DNA of 64,000 nucleotides. Origin: Melieria omissa. Taxonomy: Eukaryota > Arthropoda > Insecta > Diptera > Ulidiidae. The notes under the pieces were generated by a model, which saw only the letters and a program-made list of their open reading frames with translations, made no database searches and was not told the origin of the DNA. Where the stretch lies: the NCBI GenBank assembly GCA_963971225.1, contig OZ020269.1, forward strand, positions 3,844,001-3,908,000, read 5' to 3'. Positions 1 to 13,671 of this stretch are shown here, one piece after another. The position numbers and the translations under genes are program-made. Position 1 is the stretch's first letter. Each line of letters starts with the position of its first letter.

Positions 1-3000
1 CTGGCATGTTTTGGAAATTTGTTTACTTTGTCGCTTTGTACGTGATAATAACTCTAAATATTTGCGCCAGTGACGAGCAGCAGAAAAATATTTCACAAAT
101 TCGTAGGATTGGGCGCACACGAAAAGTGCTCGAAGGTTCTCCTGTACGTTGACTCGCATGCGCCGCGCTACTGGACGGCTAACTAATGAGGCAATTCAAT
201 TGCGCCGTCAATCCAATCCAATCCAATGGTCACCTCAAGTCGTAAAACTCTTAACGATGCACAAATACGAGCAAATAATTCGGTCAACAACAATGCTTCA
301 GCGAACAAAGTAAACAAGTAGGACTAAATGTCCAAATAACTGTTTACTAGAGGCAACATGTGCATCATCACTAGTGTCCACAGGTTGGTATTTCGAAATT
401 TTTAAATTGAGCTGTAGCGCTTAAATCCTTACGACCATTTTTCTACATATTCACTGCTGCTAACCTAAGCATGTTGCTCCCTTCTGCCACATCAGAAGAG
501 ACAGTCACTTATAGCCTCTATCCTTGTCCTACCATATTCAGACCCAGAGTATTATATGCCCAAAAAATGTAATTAATTATGGTGCGTCAAATTTGGCAGA
601 GACATACGTCACAATACCCCGAATCTGACTTGCCATATCTATAACCCAACCCTGAACGTCTCATATTTCAGCGCGTGAGCACATTTAGACCGCACGAAAC
701 AAATTATTTAATATTATAACCGCTTCCGAATTGACTATTGAATTAAACAAAACATCAAACAAAAACCTTTATGCTTCGAGATTTATTTTCACACTCACAT
801 TTACACTGTAAACAATTAAGAGAAACAATGCTTGGGCAGGGCTAAGTACACAGTGGCTACAGGCACAAAAAACGGCAATGCAGTAACTTTAATTACTCAC
901 ATTAGGAGCCGATTGAATTTTTATTTAGCTGGCATGTTTGCAAACAAAATTGGTATGAACTCAAGTTAACCTAACGCAATGGTAATTTTACTTGTTTGGG
1001 TTCAACAGAAAGTTAGCTACAGGTCCGCAAGTAATACCAACACTATTGAGAAGCATAGTAGAAATTACACACGTTGGTATTTATAAATATACATTCCACC
1101 TATCTAAGGTTATCGACTCAACAACTTAACAAGGAAGCAACACATCAATTAGAACCGGTTGTCAATGATTACGACAACATTCACAGTCAGACATTCATTA
1201 TTTCTGTTCGGCCAGGAAAAATTATAATAAAAGAGTAAATAGCAACAGTTGCTTACTAAGTGATCAATGCTCTCATAAATAAATATTACATTGTAGGAAT
1301 GTTTCGCAAATATTTTTGCACGTTGCGTTGAATCAAAAGCAAAAGTCCTAATTGACCAGAAACAAAATATCGTTAAAATCATGTCATTATTACTTTTTTG
1401 TACGTATGTACAATGGAAAAGCGGTGACCCAATTTTGAAATCAAACACATGTCACATTAGAATTTCGCATTTACGTTATTCAAGCAACCAGCAACAATGG
1501 CAAACTGGCAAGATAAGAATTTGCTCGCTTCCCGCGCTCAAATCAAACTAAGTATTTACTGCCACAACACATTGCAAGTAACATATATGATGCTGTATTT
1601 ATTCTAAGACCTGTACTGGCTGGTTCGCTTTGACCAATGTCAGGTCAAGAATAGATCAGATCAGAGTCAGCAGCAAACTCGGTGGACAACTGGCTTGTTT
1701 ACACTTATGTGAGTTTTTTGTGGGCTATGTTCCTGTGAAAAAACACAAAATTACATAAAAGAATATTGAATAATTACTTAATCTAATCTCTTGCTTTATG
1801 GATATATGTTTCCAAAAAGTAACTTGTTGCCGATCGAAATCGTGTAAAACACTCTCAACTATTTGCGTAGTAAATATTTTGAACAGCGCTGAAAAATCGG
1901 CATTAATCAATGAGACAATAAATCAAGGTCTCACTGTGCCTTGCCTCTGGCACATAACGCAACATAATACAACATAAATACATGTGCATGTGTGTGTATA
2001 TGTACGTACATATTTCTAATTAGCAAAACAACAATTGGGCTAAGCATTATCAGCGGAGCGAAATCAGGCCGAGGAAGCAGCAATAAAAAGCGAATCAACG
2101 CATCTAAAATTAAACGGCATTGGGATCAACCCAAATCTCGCCAGCACCCCGTGCGCATGTGAGCGTTTGCTCACGCATTGTGGCTTGCAAAAAGGGACGC
2201 GCAGGTCTGAACATCTGCGATCGTCACCCGAGCAACAAACCAACATTGCTTAGGAATGTTTTCCAAAAGTCGACCTTACGCATGGGAAGTAAATCAAAAT
2301 TCATTCGAACGGAACGTAAATAAAAGAAAACGAAGACTGCTCTATTGGACTATTTACACGCCGCGGAGAATGGAACTTATGTTAATGATTTCGGCGCGCA
2401 GATTTTCGCATACAAGTTTCCGACAATTTCCTCGCATAGGCGATGAATAGCTTCTCGACAGCGCTGGGCAGCCATGACGACTGGCGACGCGCGAATGTGT
2501 GTCCGTGCGGCCGTCTTACACACACACCGTATGACATCAACATTTTCCATTTCGAAATAGATTTTCTCTGTAAAGCCAACTAAATTCAACCGACCGAAAC
2601 TAAACTTGAGCAAAAATTGTTGTTGCTCACACGGAAAGAGTTGCTGCTGCGCTATTGCGGAGGTGCTGCTTCTGCGAATTTTGATTCTATTTGAATTTCT
2701 GGTGCTGTAGGCGCGTCGGGGCGGCTCTGGCCGCGTGGGTGCGCGAGCTCAGCGAACGGCGCAAATGAAGCATTTGGCTTCGGAGAGCGCTCGTTGCTAA
2801 TTAGGAAGCGTTCTGCTGCCCAATAACGTCACAGCTTCGCAAACTTTGTCGTCTGTTGACTTTTGATATCACGCACAATGCATGTTTCGTTGGTTGGTAA
2901 CAAAACTTATCTGCTCGCAAACGATGTGAAACCGCAATAGACATGAGCGGCCCTGACTCACGGTAGGAAAAGTCGAAATAGCAATTGCTGGCACTGGCTC

Positions 3001-6000
3001 AGCACGACGAACCATGTAATCTATGTGATAATCAGTTATCATCAATGGCGCATTTATTAAGTATTTAAGTGGCAACAGGCGAAGTTCAATGTGGCCCTAA
3101 CATGAGGCACACTGGTTCACAACGCATTTCTTACTCGAGTTTTGTCTGGCCGATTTATTTATTAAACATTTCGCTTTTTATGGCGGAACGTCAAGTATGC
3201 TGTGGAGTACTCAATAGGCAGGATTTTAATCCAAATTATAGATACAAGATTAGACAGACTATATCAAGGCGCCTAAAGGAAGCAGTGATTCTATTTCTAA
3301 TGGTTTATTATAAAAAGACAACTTTTGCAAAAACTTCTCTAGCAGAAAACCAAACAATTAATTCGTTTTAGTTTGTTACAATTGCATTCATTCATATCTT
3401 CTTTAGTTACAATAATTTCCTGGAAAATGTTACTCATTTTCAAGTAAAAAAAAATTGTTTTTGTACGCCTTGCACCTTGTTCATGTTTGCTTTAAATATT
3501 TTCTTGCTAACGCCACGTACGTCAAAACAACTCCTTGACGTCATTTATAAACTTGATTTTTGATTATAGCCACTACTCTTTGATTAGCCGCTACTGATAA
3601 AGCGAAGCATTTTTAATACTTTTAGTATAAAAGCACTTGTCATCAGTGAGTGTTGCGACACACTCCAGCAAAGTGCAAGTGGCCAATATTTTTTTACTCG
3701 GAGCTATCAAATGAATGAATCAAAATGATAAAATATCCGGGCATCCTGACCTCGTTCAGAAAACAAAAACTAATAAAAACTGTTCGATACTGGGGCACAT
3801 CGAAGATTAAGTGAAACTAAAATTGCTCCATATTTTATTACTGGCATACACAAACAGACGTAGAATACAATCAAATATATATCTACTTCAGCAAGAAGCC
3901 AAATTCTGTACACACTTTTTGCGATGTATGGTGTAGCTGCTTAAGCCAATTTTTCCGTCGCCACTATATGTAAACATTGTGTACTATATATGAGAACAGT
4001 ACAACGTTTAGTTGCTACCTCCCCCCCACTGACAGAGCCCTATCGCAGACTTTGTACTGCCGCCGTGCACTTTACACTTTGTTCCCTTGGCATGAACGCC
4101 CATAAATTATGCGCCCAGCACTTCGACTCTACGTACAGCAACAACATAAGCAACAACACAGACAACAGCAATTTGCCATGATCGCCCAATGCCCAAAAGA
4201 CATTTAGCATTTAACAATTTTACTTTTAGTTTTTCGTGTTGCTTTTGTTCGTTTTGTTTAACTTGGAGATTGTGGTTTGGTTTGATTTTTCCTTAGATTT
4301 GTAATTTTTCTACATTCCGTTGTTTACGAATTGTGTTCAACTGAGCATTGACAAGTCAAGGTGGATAATTTAAAACGTTTACGTACTCAACTCAACTTAG
4401 CTTTGGCTGTAGGAATGAATGAACGAACGATCGAGACTGCGCGCGTCTGCGACTCCAGACGCGAGTTTATAATCTTTATTTATTAAATGAAATGACGTTG
4501 TGGCGCGCATAAAACTTGACTTGAACGGCTGATTTATCGCAAATGTTGTTGCTGATGTAATTTTTTTGCGCGCAGATACAAACAATAATGGAAAAGGTTT
4601 GCCGTTGCAGCCAGCCGCCGCTCGGCGCGCGAAAGCTGTGTGTCAACAGCGACGGCATCTTCGGAATTTAGCCGTCGTTGATAAGTTTTTCACATAACAC
4701 TATGCGCCGTTATACGCCGCACCAAGGCCAGGCGCAGCCCCGGCTGGATGGGGGGAAAGCGTTAAACAGTTTCAGGGGCAGATATATACTTATGTGTTGA
4801 TGTATGTACGCGCAACATGAAATTCGTCCTTGGCAAACAGGACTCACACTGCTTCTTGTGTATCGAAATGCGACACACGAGAAGGAAGTTGGGTTAAAAC
4901 CGCATTTATCGCGTTTGGTCATTTTGTGACAAATATGCCCATAAAATATGCACCACCAAAATATTTCCATTAAAGAAATATAAAAAGAAAATATGCACTA
5001 AAAATTACAAATCGTGCAGTAAAAATGAAAAATGGAATTCGGAAATAAACAAAAACAAGAGTTTTAGAACATGTTTGCTATTGCGAAAGAAATTGCGGAC
5101 CGACAACCTCTCAACGATGTTGATGAAAATTCAAATTTCAATACAAGCACAAACAACTCAGCGCTTGATTGAGGATCTATGATTTTGAAGCAGTGACATC
5201 ATGAGGTGGTGACACCTTACGACATTCAAAATGTATTTTTGCTAAGGTCTGTCAGGGTCCAAAGTTCTTAAGCATTGCGTCCCGATGGTAAAGTACAACA
5301 GAAAAAACGCTCGTCATTAATTACTGTTTGCACAGGCTTCGACTTCGAACTCATCAGCTTGAAATGCATCAGAGATTTCATAATTAAGAACGCTAAAAGT
5401 TTTCGTGTGACTGAATAGCAAATCTCATTCAACACTTCGCAGCAGCCTACTCCGTCCTAACCCACTGCAATGTACTGAAAATCGTGTGTCCACATTATAT
5501 GGAAGACATACAAATTTCTCTCGATCCACACTCGCAGTGCGTGTGGCGCCGCTTTGGCGAATTTCTCACCACTCCTCGCTGCCACTTACCGCATATATCG
5601 CATCCCAAATTAATGAAAATACTTTCAGTGTTTTCGTTGAGCAAGACATCTTTCCAAAAATTTGCCTTTCGTCAAAATCTCGCGAAATTCTCCACCACTT
5701 GCACTATTTTTGATTTCTGCTTCAAAAGTGGCAAAAACAAAGCAAAACACGCGCGAAATCAAACAACTTTATGCAATATTTGTTTTATTTATAAATTTTC
5801 GCTGGTTTTTATCTCGACAGGTTTGCGGCTCTACTCTTTCTTCTCAACGACCGACGACGAGATAGATCGCCGTTGCACTTTGCTATGAAAACAAGGCGCC
5901 GCACCTCACCGCACACCACTTTGCTCCGCTCGTTGTCGCTCGGTACGACACTGTTCACCGCAGTGTTGCGCGTATTTTCGAATTCAAATGGCTTTAACCG

Positions 6001-8322
6001 TTGACAGTACAACACTCGAAACCGTCATGTCCGCCTTGCGCGAATAAACTGAAATTCTTCGCGCTCGACGAGTGTTTGTCTATTGAGCTGTTAACATTTC
6101 AAACACAGCGACGGCCGCTTCTGGCTGCGGCGTAAAATAGCGACTGGCGCGAACACCGGAATGGAACACGCCGCGGAATGAAACGCCGCGAAACAGTGGG
6201 CCGCTGCCACACGCCGAAACTGAGTGTGTAGCGAAACATTTGCAGAAAGCGCCAACAGCGCGTACGTTAATCGTAAACAACGACAACAGAATAATTTCGC
6301 ATAAACCTTACATCAAAACACTGGCAAGTTGTTGAAACCGCAAGAAGGCGACGAAACACGGTGTCGAGACGACATAGTAGTTCGTCTGCCATCTGACAAC
6401 TCAACGCGTAACGCAGACTGCGAATCGTCAGATTTCTGAAATTCCAGCGGTTTGTTTTTTCTTTCTTCTTACCACTTTCAATTTGTTCAAGCTTCAAATA
6501 AAAAGGATGCAGAAAAATTTCTGAATGTTAATGCGTACATGGCTAAAAAAGTTCTCCCAAAATATTTAGATTGCTTTTTGGTTCTCGCTAGTCTTTATTT
6601 CCTATTTATGGATTTGGTTTTATCTCGATTTTTTCTTGAATCCGATAGACTGTGTCTCGTTCGAATTCAGTCGGCTGACACTGACTTATGCTCTCAAATT
6701 GTATATTAGAATTATTAGAAGAATTCTAATATAATCATAGGAAAGGAAGAAGAATTTTGTCGAACAAACACTTAGTACAGTAGTATAGTTGTAGTTAGTA
6801 GTAGTATACAATGGATTTGCTATTCGTCGTCAAGTAGAATTTAATCACAGACAACTCATCAAGAAGATGTCCAGCGACCAAGGAAAAAATGTGTCAAAAA
6901 GTTCGACAAATTTGGCCTCCGATAAGATCTTTTCGGCCTCTAATGTCACTCACACAATCTATTTGCTCTATTTTTAGATAAAAAATTTGTGAATTTTGAT
7001 GAGTTATCTATGGTTCAACTATGCCGTACACAACCCTCTGAAAAATGTTTTCCAATTATTTTCGTTGATAAACTAGAACTCAATCTATCAATGATATAAC
7101 ATTTCGAATAGGCCCTTCACATAACACTTATCGCTTATCGATTGGCAACAGTTATGAGTTGATTACAATCCTCATTACATACAATCACTGCAAGAAATAT
7201 CAAGGACCATAAGACAAAAGAAGACTCCTTATTCCTTTATATAACTAAAAATAAATGCAAGATTTTTATCTCTAAGTATAAAAAATTCCACAACATTAAC
7301 GTAGAGAGTCCCTTTGAGCCTCAGCATTCCGACAACTCACCAAGCTGCAACAGAAAGATCACTACTAACTCTTAAAATTCAATACAAATTTTATTAACAA
7401 TTCTCCAAACTTATATAAACAACATCGCACGCATTTCAGTAAATACAATTAAACTTAAACTAAGAGTCCAATACATGTATGCAAATACAACTTGAATTGT
7501 AAATTGGTACAGCAAGTTAATCGGTAGTACGCTCAAGTATGCGCAAACTTCTAAACATTATTAATTAATTACAAAATACATTGTACAATTGTTATGTACA
7601 ACAACTGTGTTTTGCATGCCTGTAATGTTGGGTCGTTATCAGCAGCCTTCGATTAATGCTCACAACTACAAATGCCAACACCAACAGCTGCCTTCGGTAT
7701 CAGACGACTAATAAAACTTATTATGCGTCCGTATGTTTATAAATGTTTGTCTAGCAATAGCCGACAAGCTCTTAACAATTGTTCTACCCTGCAATGTGCA
7801 ATGTGTCAATATTGCATGTCGAGTACGCGCAGTTGTTGAGGTAGTTCGCATTGTAAGGCAAGTCAAACTTTTGTCGAGTAAAATTTCATTTTGCAAGTTT
7901 TGTTGGCACATGAAGAAACATTGCAAAGTAAAAATTATATTGTCTGACTGTACTTCGGCAGCTCAAATATTCCACATATATTCCACCATGTTATTAATCG
8001 CTAGTTGTCGGTTAATAAGAATTGATAACAATAAAAAGCTTTTAAGATACGTATTCAGTAATTCTGCTAAATAACTGAAACGTATGGTAGACAACAACAG
8101 ATTGCTGGGCATTGCACTCAGTGTTTTCGAATTGACCGTACTGTCTCAAATTTGGCGCCCGCAAAACCTCACATTGCAGGCGGTCCCATTGGTTAAATAT
8201 ACTTTAGCTGCCATAAATAATACAGTTGAACGCCTTCGGCTGGTTGTATAAGCTTTCTGGAGAACAAATGCATAAATTTAGCACTGCCTGCAATAGATAT
8301 AACAACAGTCGGCTACATTGAC
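1..8322. other. Noncoding flank, no gene seen
   Basis: AT-rich, low-constraint DNA. The short open frames here have no recognisable domain, no consistent splice signals and no repeated protein motif, so I call none of them. I looked on the minus strand for the first exon of a further tetraspanin (a short exon coding MxC...KY..FxFN followed by a GT donor) and did not find one. A minus-strand AATAAA at 7390-7395 is a possible poly(A) signal for tetraspanin gene A, about 930 bases past its stop. Part of 7.4-8.3 kb may therefore be 3' UTR. Confidence 0.5.
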
Positions 8323-11300
8323 TCAGAAGTAGGTGCGTCGGTGGTCGTTCCGTATGCTGTTGCAGAGGCAGCACGAGACAATGCTGCCAATGAGCTGCGA
8401 ATGGAATAAGACAAATAGGACAAATTATACATCACTTATGCTTCGAACAGCAAGTGTGCCTACCTCCAGTCCAATCATAATCCAAGCGAGTATGTTGAAC
8501 ACTCGCAGCAACTTCAGCCAGTGATCCTCGAATTTAACGCGGCAGCCCTCATCAATCAAGTTCTCGCTCTTGGAATTGTCGTTGTTCTTGAAGCAAGTGG
8601 CCGGCGGTAGGCGCTCGTTGACAATGTAATCCTGCGGACTCACGCGGCCGCAGCACTCAAACTGCAATTCAAGAAAACGTCATCAACGGTTCAGCTCAAC
8701 TAATGGACAGCGCGCATACCTGATTCTCGTAAAGTGACATGGCGCCGGGACTCTTCAGTTCCTCCTCCCACGTTGTGTCCAAGGAATTGGCCAGATTTGA
8801 AGCTATCGAGCTCTCGCCGGTGGTCAGGAAGAATACTACGACAACCTGCGCAATTATCACCACGAAGAGCAGCGTGATAAACTATAACATTGCGATTTGG
8901 TTAGTAAATGCTTTTCAAGGAGTTCCAATAGCTAAAACAGAGACAGCAAAGACATTACACTTACTCAGTCGCACATAAATATATGCAACTTCGATTTTGC
9001 TAATAGCCTTCTCGTTTACTTATCTACAAAACAAAAAAAATATCGACAACAATTCGAAACGCATTTCACCACTCTGGGTTAGTGAGAAGGAACCGAGATG
9101 TAATGTCTTTATTTTGCCTCTGACTAAGGCTCACCGTCACTGTACAGCAGACGTTCTCGCGCACCGCGCTCAGGAAGCCCAGCAGGAATATCACCAAAGT
9201 TGCCACGCCCACGGCAATGAAGGCGAAGGCCGCCATACTGCCCACCTCGTTGGTTTCGTAGGCGCATAGCACGTAAATGCCAAACGCTATTAGCACTAAA
9301 GCAAGTAGCTGAAAAGAGGAGCAAATTGAACATAATTTTGATGTTATAGCCAATTTACATTTGCGCTTGATTTATACGAGAAATACGTTGGCTCTTGATT
9401 AACATGAGAGAGCATCAACAAGTTTTGTCACAATTTACTAAAAACTACAAATAGTTGATATTTCGAAATTGTAACCAGCCATGGCATATCAAATCAAAAT
9501 AAATAAAAGGAAATTCATTACATAATGTACGGTTTTTGTAGATTTTTTGTATCCTATACAAAAACAAAACATAAACAGATGAACGAATCGATTTGTCATG
9601 TACCAAAATAAAGGATAATAGTTGTCGCCTGTTTTTATCATCGCTCTTTATATGCCAAATAATTTAATAGGGCTATAAAAAATATAATATTTTAAATTTC
9701 TTTTTCATCATTCTAAAAATATTTTTCTGTAGTTAAAAAACACAATCTACATACTTTCGGCGCGGCGGTTGGCAACTCTTTCTACCAATGATGTCACTTC
9801 AAAGAATACATACATACATATGTACAGCTACTTTTAGCTCAAAAGAAGCAGCAATAGTAGTGATAAAACATTTTGCAGCTTATGCCATAGGAGAACTTAA
9901 CAACAAGCACCCACCAGCCGAAACAACGACCATGCCGGCGCCAGACTTGTCGGCCAACACGGCGTCACAGCGAGACAGTTTCCATACCAAAACAAAAACA
10001 TGTCAACAGCGACAACAAAGCAGAAATCTGGTGGTAAGTTTACTGACATCATTTACTGTCATCAAAGTGTCTGGCGACTGTGCTGATTATGGGAAAACAG
10101 TAAAACAGCATTAAATTACCAGAGAAAATTGCTATCGTTCGAAACTTGAAGGTCACAGCATTTTTCTTCACTTTCATTTTTTCTGCTACCACACGAGCGG
10201 GTGGAATCGTTGTGGTTTGGTGATACGGTAGGGAAAGTCTACAAACTTACATTCATACATATATGACAAAATCTACTTTGAGATAGTTGAAAGTTCTCTG
10301 CTTTCGACTCGAGTTCCGTTTATTGTCACAGTCAACCCCACTTTCCTCTGTCGTTGCACTGCACAATCGTCCAGCCCTGCTTACAAAAACTTGTAATTGT
10401 GCTGAAGAAGCAAACAGTTCAGTTTGCGCTAACCGAAGATAAGAATTATCGGGCAAGATTAGACACACTTACGACGCCACCAGCACACGTCAAAGTGGTG
10501 ACCAATGAAAACTGTCATGGCAACTGCATCTGCGGAGAAACACTAGTTCCAACATATATCAACAAGCCGAGGCAGTGGCGGCTCCAGGGGGTGTTTTGGG
10601 GGTCGAAACCTCCCCCCGAAATATTTGGATCGACTATAACGCTACATACAAATTAAAAATAATTTTATAAATATTAAAGAATTACTTTTTAAAACCCCCC
10701 CCGAAATATTTTTCTGGATCCGCGCCTGAGCCGAGGTAATCTTATATCTAGTGGCGCACACAGGTAGGGATTTTGGACATTCAAACACAAAAAAACACAA
10801 AAATTCCTGGTACAAAATATGGTTTCGAATGGTGTTTGGCTCAAAAGTTATACACAAACCTGCCCAAAATTAAATCCTGTATGCGCCACCGCTCATATCA
10901 GAAGATTCTACTCTCCCACTGCATGAAAGTGATCGAACTTACTGTATGAGTTTGTGTGCTCTCTGATCGTGCATTTATTTCCTGCAGTTATGAAAAAAAT
11001 CGTGGTGCAACTATTCATTTGAGACTTGGAAAACTTCGGGGTAAAATTTGTTTATGATTTATGGTTCTTCTGACTAATGTCGAGGTACCTGAATACCATT
11101 CAATCGCAAGATTCCTTCGGAAAATCATTAACTTTATATTAATATTTCATAACGTTCCACCCCCTATTAAAGCAGTATTATTTGATAATTTATATAAGTA
11201 AAATAAAGTTGGGATATTGTGGTCTTCCGAGTTTTCTTTTTCGAATCAGCTGAAAATCGCGACGCCGGCAATGTCGAAACATTGATAGCGGGTGCTCGAC

Positions 11301-13671
11301 TGACGACAAGGCATGAGATAATAATAATAGCTGACGATTGGGGGGCCAAGCGTTGATTAGTCATCGCCACGCGATGCGACATCTTAAATACATCGCATCG
11401 CACACTCAAGCGTGGGGTAATATTTATACAAATACTCACAAACACACGCACTCAAATTGTACGTTCAGGTGGCTACGTTCTAGTCGCACGTTCTATATTG
11501 GTAATGAGTAATCGTAGAACGATGACGTTAGGTGCAAATAATCTTGTGCGCCTTACATTTAAATACTGAAGCATTCGCCTTGTAATCGCTTTTAACTCGT
11601 TTGCAAATATGTGAAGCCATCCACTACGAGTCAACAAAGTCGATTCTGTAGACATGATGTCTACATGTAATGTTTGTGTGTGCGTTTCAGTGATGACAAT
11701 TGAGATTCGCTTCTAATTTTCTTCAAGGTTGCTTGCTCCACAACGATAATCGTGGAAAGACAAAATCGATTTAAAGAAATCCATCAACACTGACGCGAAT
11801 TCTAGGTATGTTTACAACTTTGCATTACTTTTCATTATGTTCACACATTGGTTAATGACGCATCAAATAAAAACATAATAATTAGCAACTGATAATAATG
11901 TACAGAGAAAAAACTGCAAACCCTCTAAATGGTCCTATTTATTGTCAGCTGTTATTTTATCTCTTTTCGTGCATAAAAGTTCGTTGCTCTTTTGAATGAT
12001 GGAAGCACTCAATAATCGTATTCAATAAGCAATTTTGAAGCGGCCAAAAGGTTTCATTCTTCGGCTTTTTATGGCACTTGAACACGTCGCGGTACTTTCT
12101 GCACCATTCAATCCAAATCCGCCAGTTGTTTACACAAACTCAAATCAATTAACGAATGAAAATACCACTGATGCCCCGAACACATAGACGACGGCAACGA
12201 CATGGCCACGCGATCGCAAGATGGCTTCGGCTTCAATTGTCGCGGTGTAGTTGGCAATGTGTTTACAACGATGGCGGCAGCAGCAGCACAACAATCATAT
12301 TTTTAGTGAAGCTGGAATTTTCCCATTTACCACAATACCAAAAATTACGCATTTGGCTCATGAAACAGCTGAGCAAAGTATGCCAACAAGCCATCCTTGT
12401 TGCCAATTTAAGCAGTGACAACAATTGTTTTCGTTTTGTCGCCTACGAAATAGAGACTAGCTCTGAGCTTGGCGACATCGGTGTTCGTGTTGCCGTGCTG
12501 TCGACAAAATAATCGTTCCAGTACGATTGTTCTGTTTCTATATTTTGACAGGTGCAGTTGTGTCGCTGCCGTTGTCTATGTGTTCGGGGCATGATCGAGA
12601 GCCATGCGCTCGCCAGCCGGTTGGAGAGCGTGTGGGTCTCAGACTAGTGTTTACACATATGTTTAATATTCAAACAAATTCCTTAGCCTGTTTCAAATCA
12701 AAATTAATTGGGCAAAATTGGAATGCGCGGATCACTTCGAAAGGGCGCTGGCCAACAGCACAGAGCACAACAACTTGTAGTAAAGAATAAAATGGCAAAA
12801 GCTACTTCAAAACACTATTGCTGGCTAAAAATACAACTGAAACGCCGTCAAAAAAATAAACGAACTGGAAAATAGTGTGAGTGTTTGATTGTGTGTGTCC
12901 ATGCGTGAGAGCATCGCGGCGATCCCTTGGACTTTAGGTGCAATGCAGTTGTAACCGGCAAAGTTTACAGGGGTGTTTGCCCATTCGACTGTGTCTAAAG
13001 TTGTTTTCCCATAGTTTCCACCGAAGCTGCGAACAAATCTACTCGTATTTATTTGAGTTGACACAGTTTACATAAACATTGGAGTGAATGTTTAAATTGA
13101 GAATTTTTATGAATAGAGAATGGGTAGAAAATATTCAGTTTTTATTATTTTAAATTTCTGTTCTGTAAATTTTAACCAGTTCGGCTCCGGCAGCTGTCCT
13201 CAATACCTCATTAGAAACACTTAATTGCAATTTGGCAATAACACATTTTTTTTTCTCTATTTTGAGTCAAATGAAATAATTATTTGCAAATTGAGTAAAG
13301 TTAAGTCTTCATTGCGTCTTACAGAAATGAAATAATCAAACTGATTTATATCAAAACTGATCGTCCCACACCAAGCCTGCTGCCTTTCATAGAATCGCAT
13401 CCAAGCAGATTAGAAGCATCAAATTAATTGGCCACAATTGAGGCTGTTGATGGATTATTGCCGGGTTGGTGGTGTTGGCCCCGCAGTTTGCTTTTGCAAA
13501 TTCAGACGGAAAACAGATACGCAAGTTCGGAATATTTGCTTAATTGCTCATATGCGTGCAAGTGGATTTGTGGCGCCCAAGTTCGGGAGCCGCCGAGTGG
13601 AACGAAACACTTACCGTGCATAGCAGATCGAAAGCGAAGACGAACTTCTTTATTGTCGACGTTGAGGTCAT
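8323..13671 (-). CDS. Tetraspanin gene A, Tsp42E cluster member (Tsp42Ef position)
   Basis: Predicted four-pass tetraspanin of 220 aa, a membrane protein that organises lateral complexes with other tetraspanins and receptors. Coding exons on the minus strand are 13615-13671, 9135-9308, 8720-8881, 8464-8661 and 8323-8394. Every junction is GT-AG and phase 0. Exon 1 codes a basic N-terminus (MTSTSTIKKF) and the start of TM1. Exon 2 completes TM1 and TM2 and ends in the RENVCC motif. Exon 3 holds TM3. Exon 4 holds the large extracellular loop with FECCG, a PATC cysteine and EGC, and begins TM4. Exon 5 codes GSIVSCCLCNSIRN and a basic tail. The start has a good CAAAATG context. Intron 1 is 4.3 kb and carries two hAT-type MITEs. 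Placement in the Tsp42E cluster is supported by the neighbours; naming it Ef rests on gene order only. The link from exon 1 to the rest is inferred from phase and TM1 continuity. Confidence 0.85.
10573..10728. mobile_element. hAT-type MITE, 156 bp
   Basis: The element starts CAGTGGCGGCTCCAG and ends with the inverted form of CAGGCGCGGATCCAG. It is flanked by a perfect 8-bp duplication AGCCGAGG at 10565-10572 and 10729-10736. An 8-bp target duplication with CAGTGGCG-type ends is the signature of hAT elements. The interior has G-run and C-run arms (CGAAATATTT occurs twice) and no coding capacity. Confidence 0.85.
10749..10891. mobile_element. hAT-type MITE, 143 bp
   Basis: Inverted ends around GTGGCGCA-ACAGG (GTGGCGCACACAGG on the left; the complement of CCTGTATGCGCCAC on the right). 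The flanking octamers CTTATATC and CTCATATC differ at one base and fit an aged 8-bp duplication. It starts 12 bases after the duplication of the previous MITE. Its interior (pattern TTCGAATGGT then GGCTCAAAA) resembles the element at 25119-25259, so the two are one family. Confidence 0.7.

Larger units (their letters stand above)
9309..13614. other. Intron 1 of tetraspanin gene A
   Basis: Long AT-rich intron between the initiator exon and the TM1/TM2 exon. It holds two adjacent hAT-type MITEs (10573-10728 and 10749-10891). No other coding sequence or conserved domain was seen. Confidence 0.7.

Noticed and set aside
3626..3647. TATAAAAG followed by TCAGT, possible core promoter
   Set aside because: The spacing is only about 19 bases, shorter than a normal TATA to initiator distance, and no gene follows.
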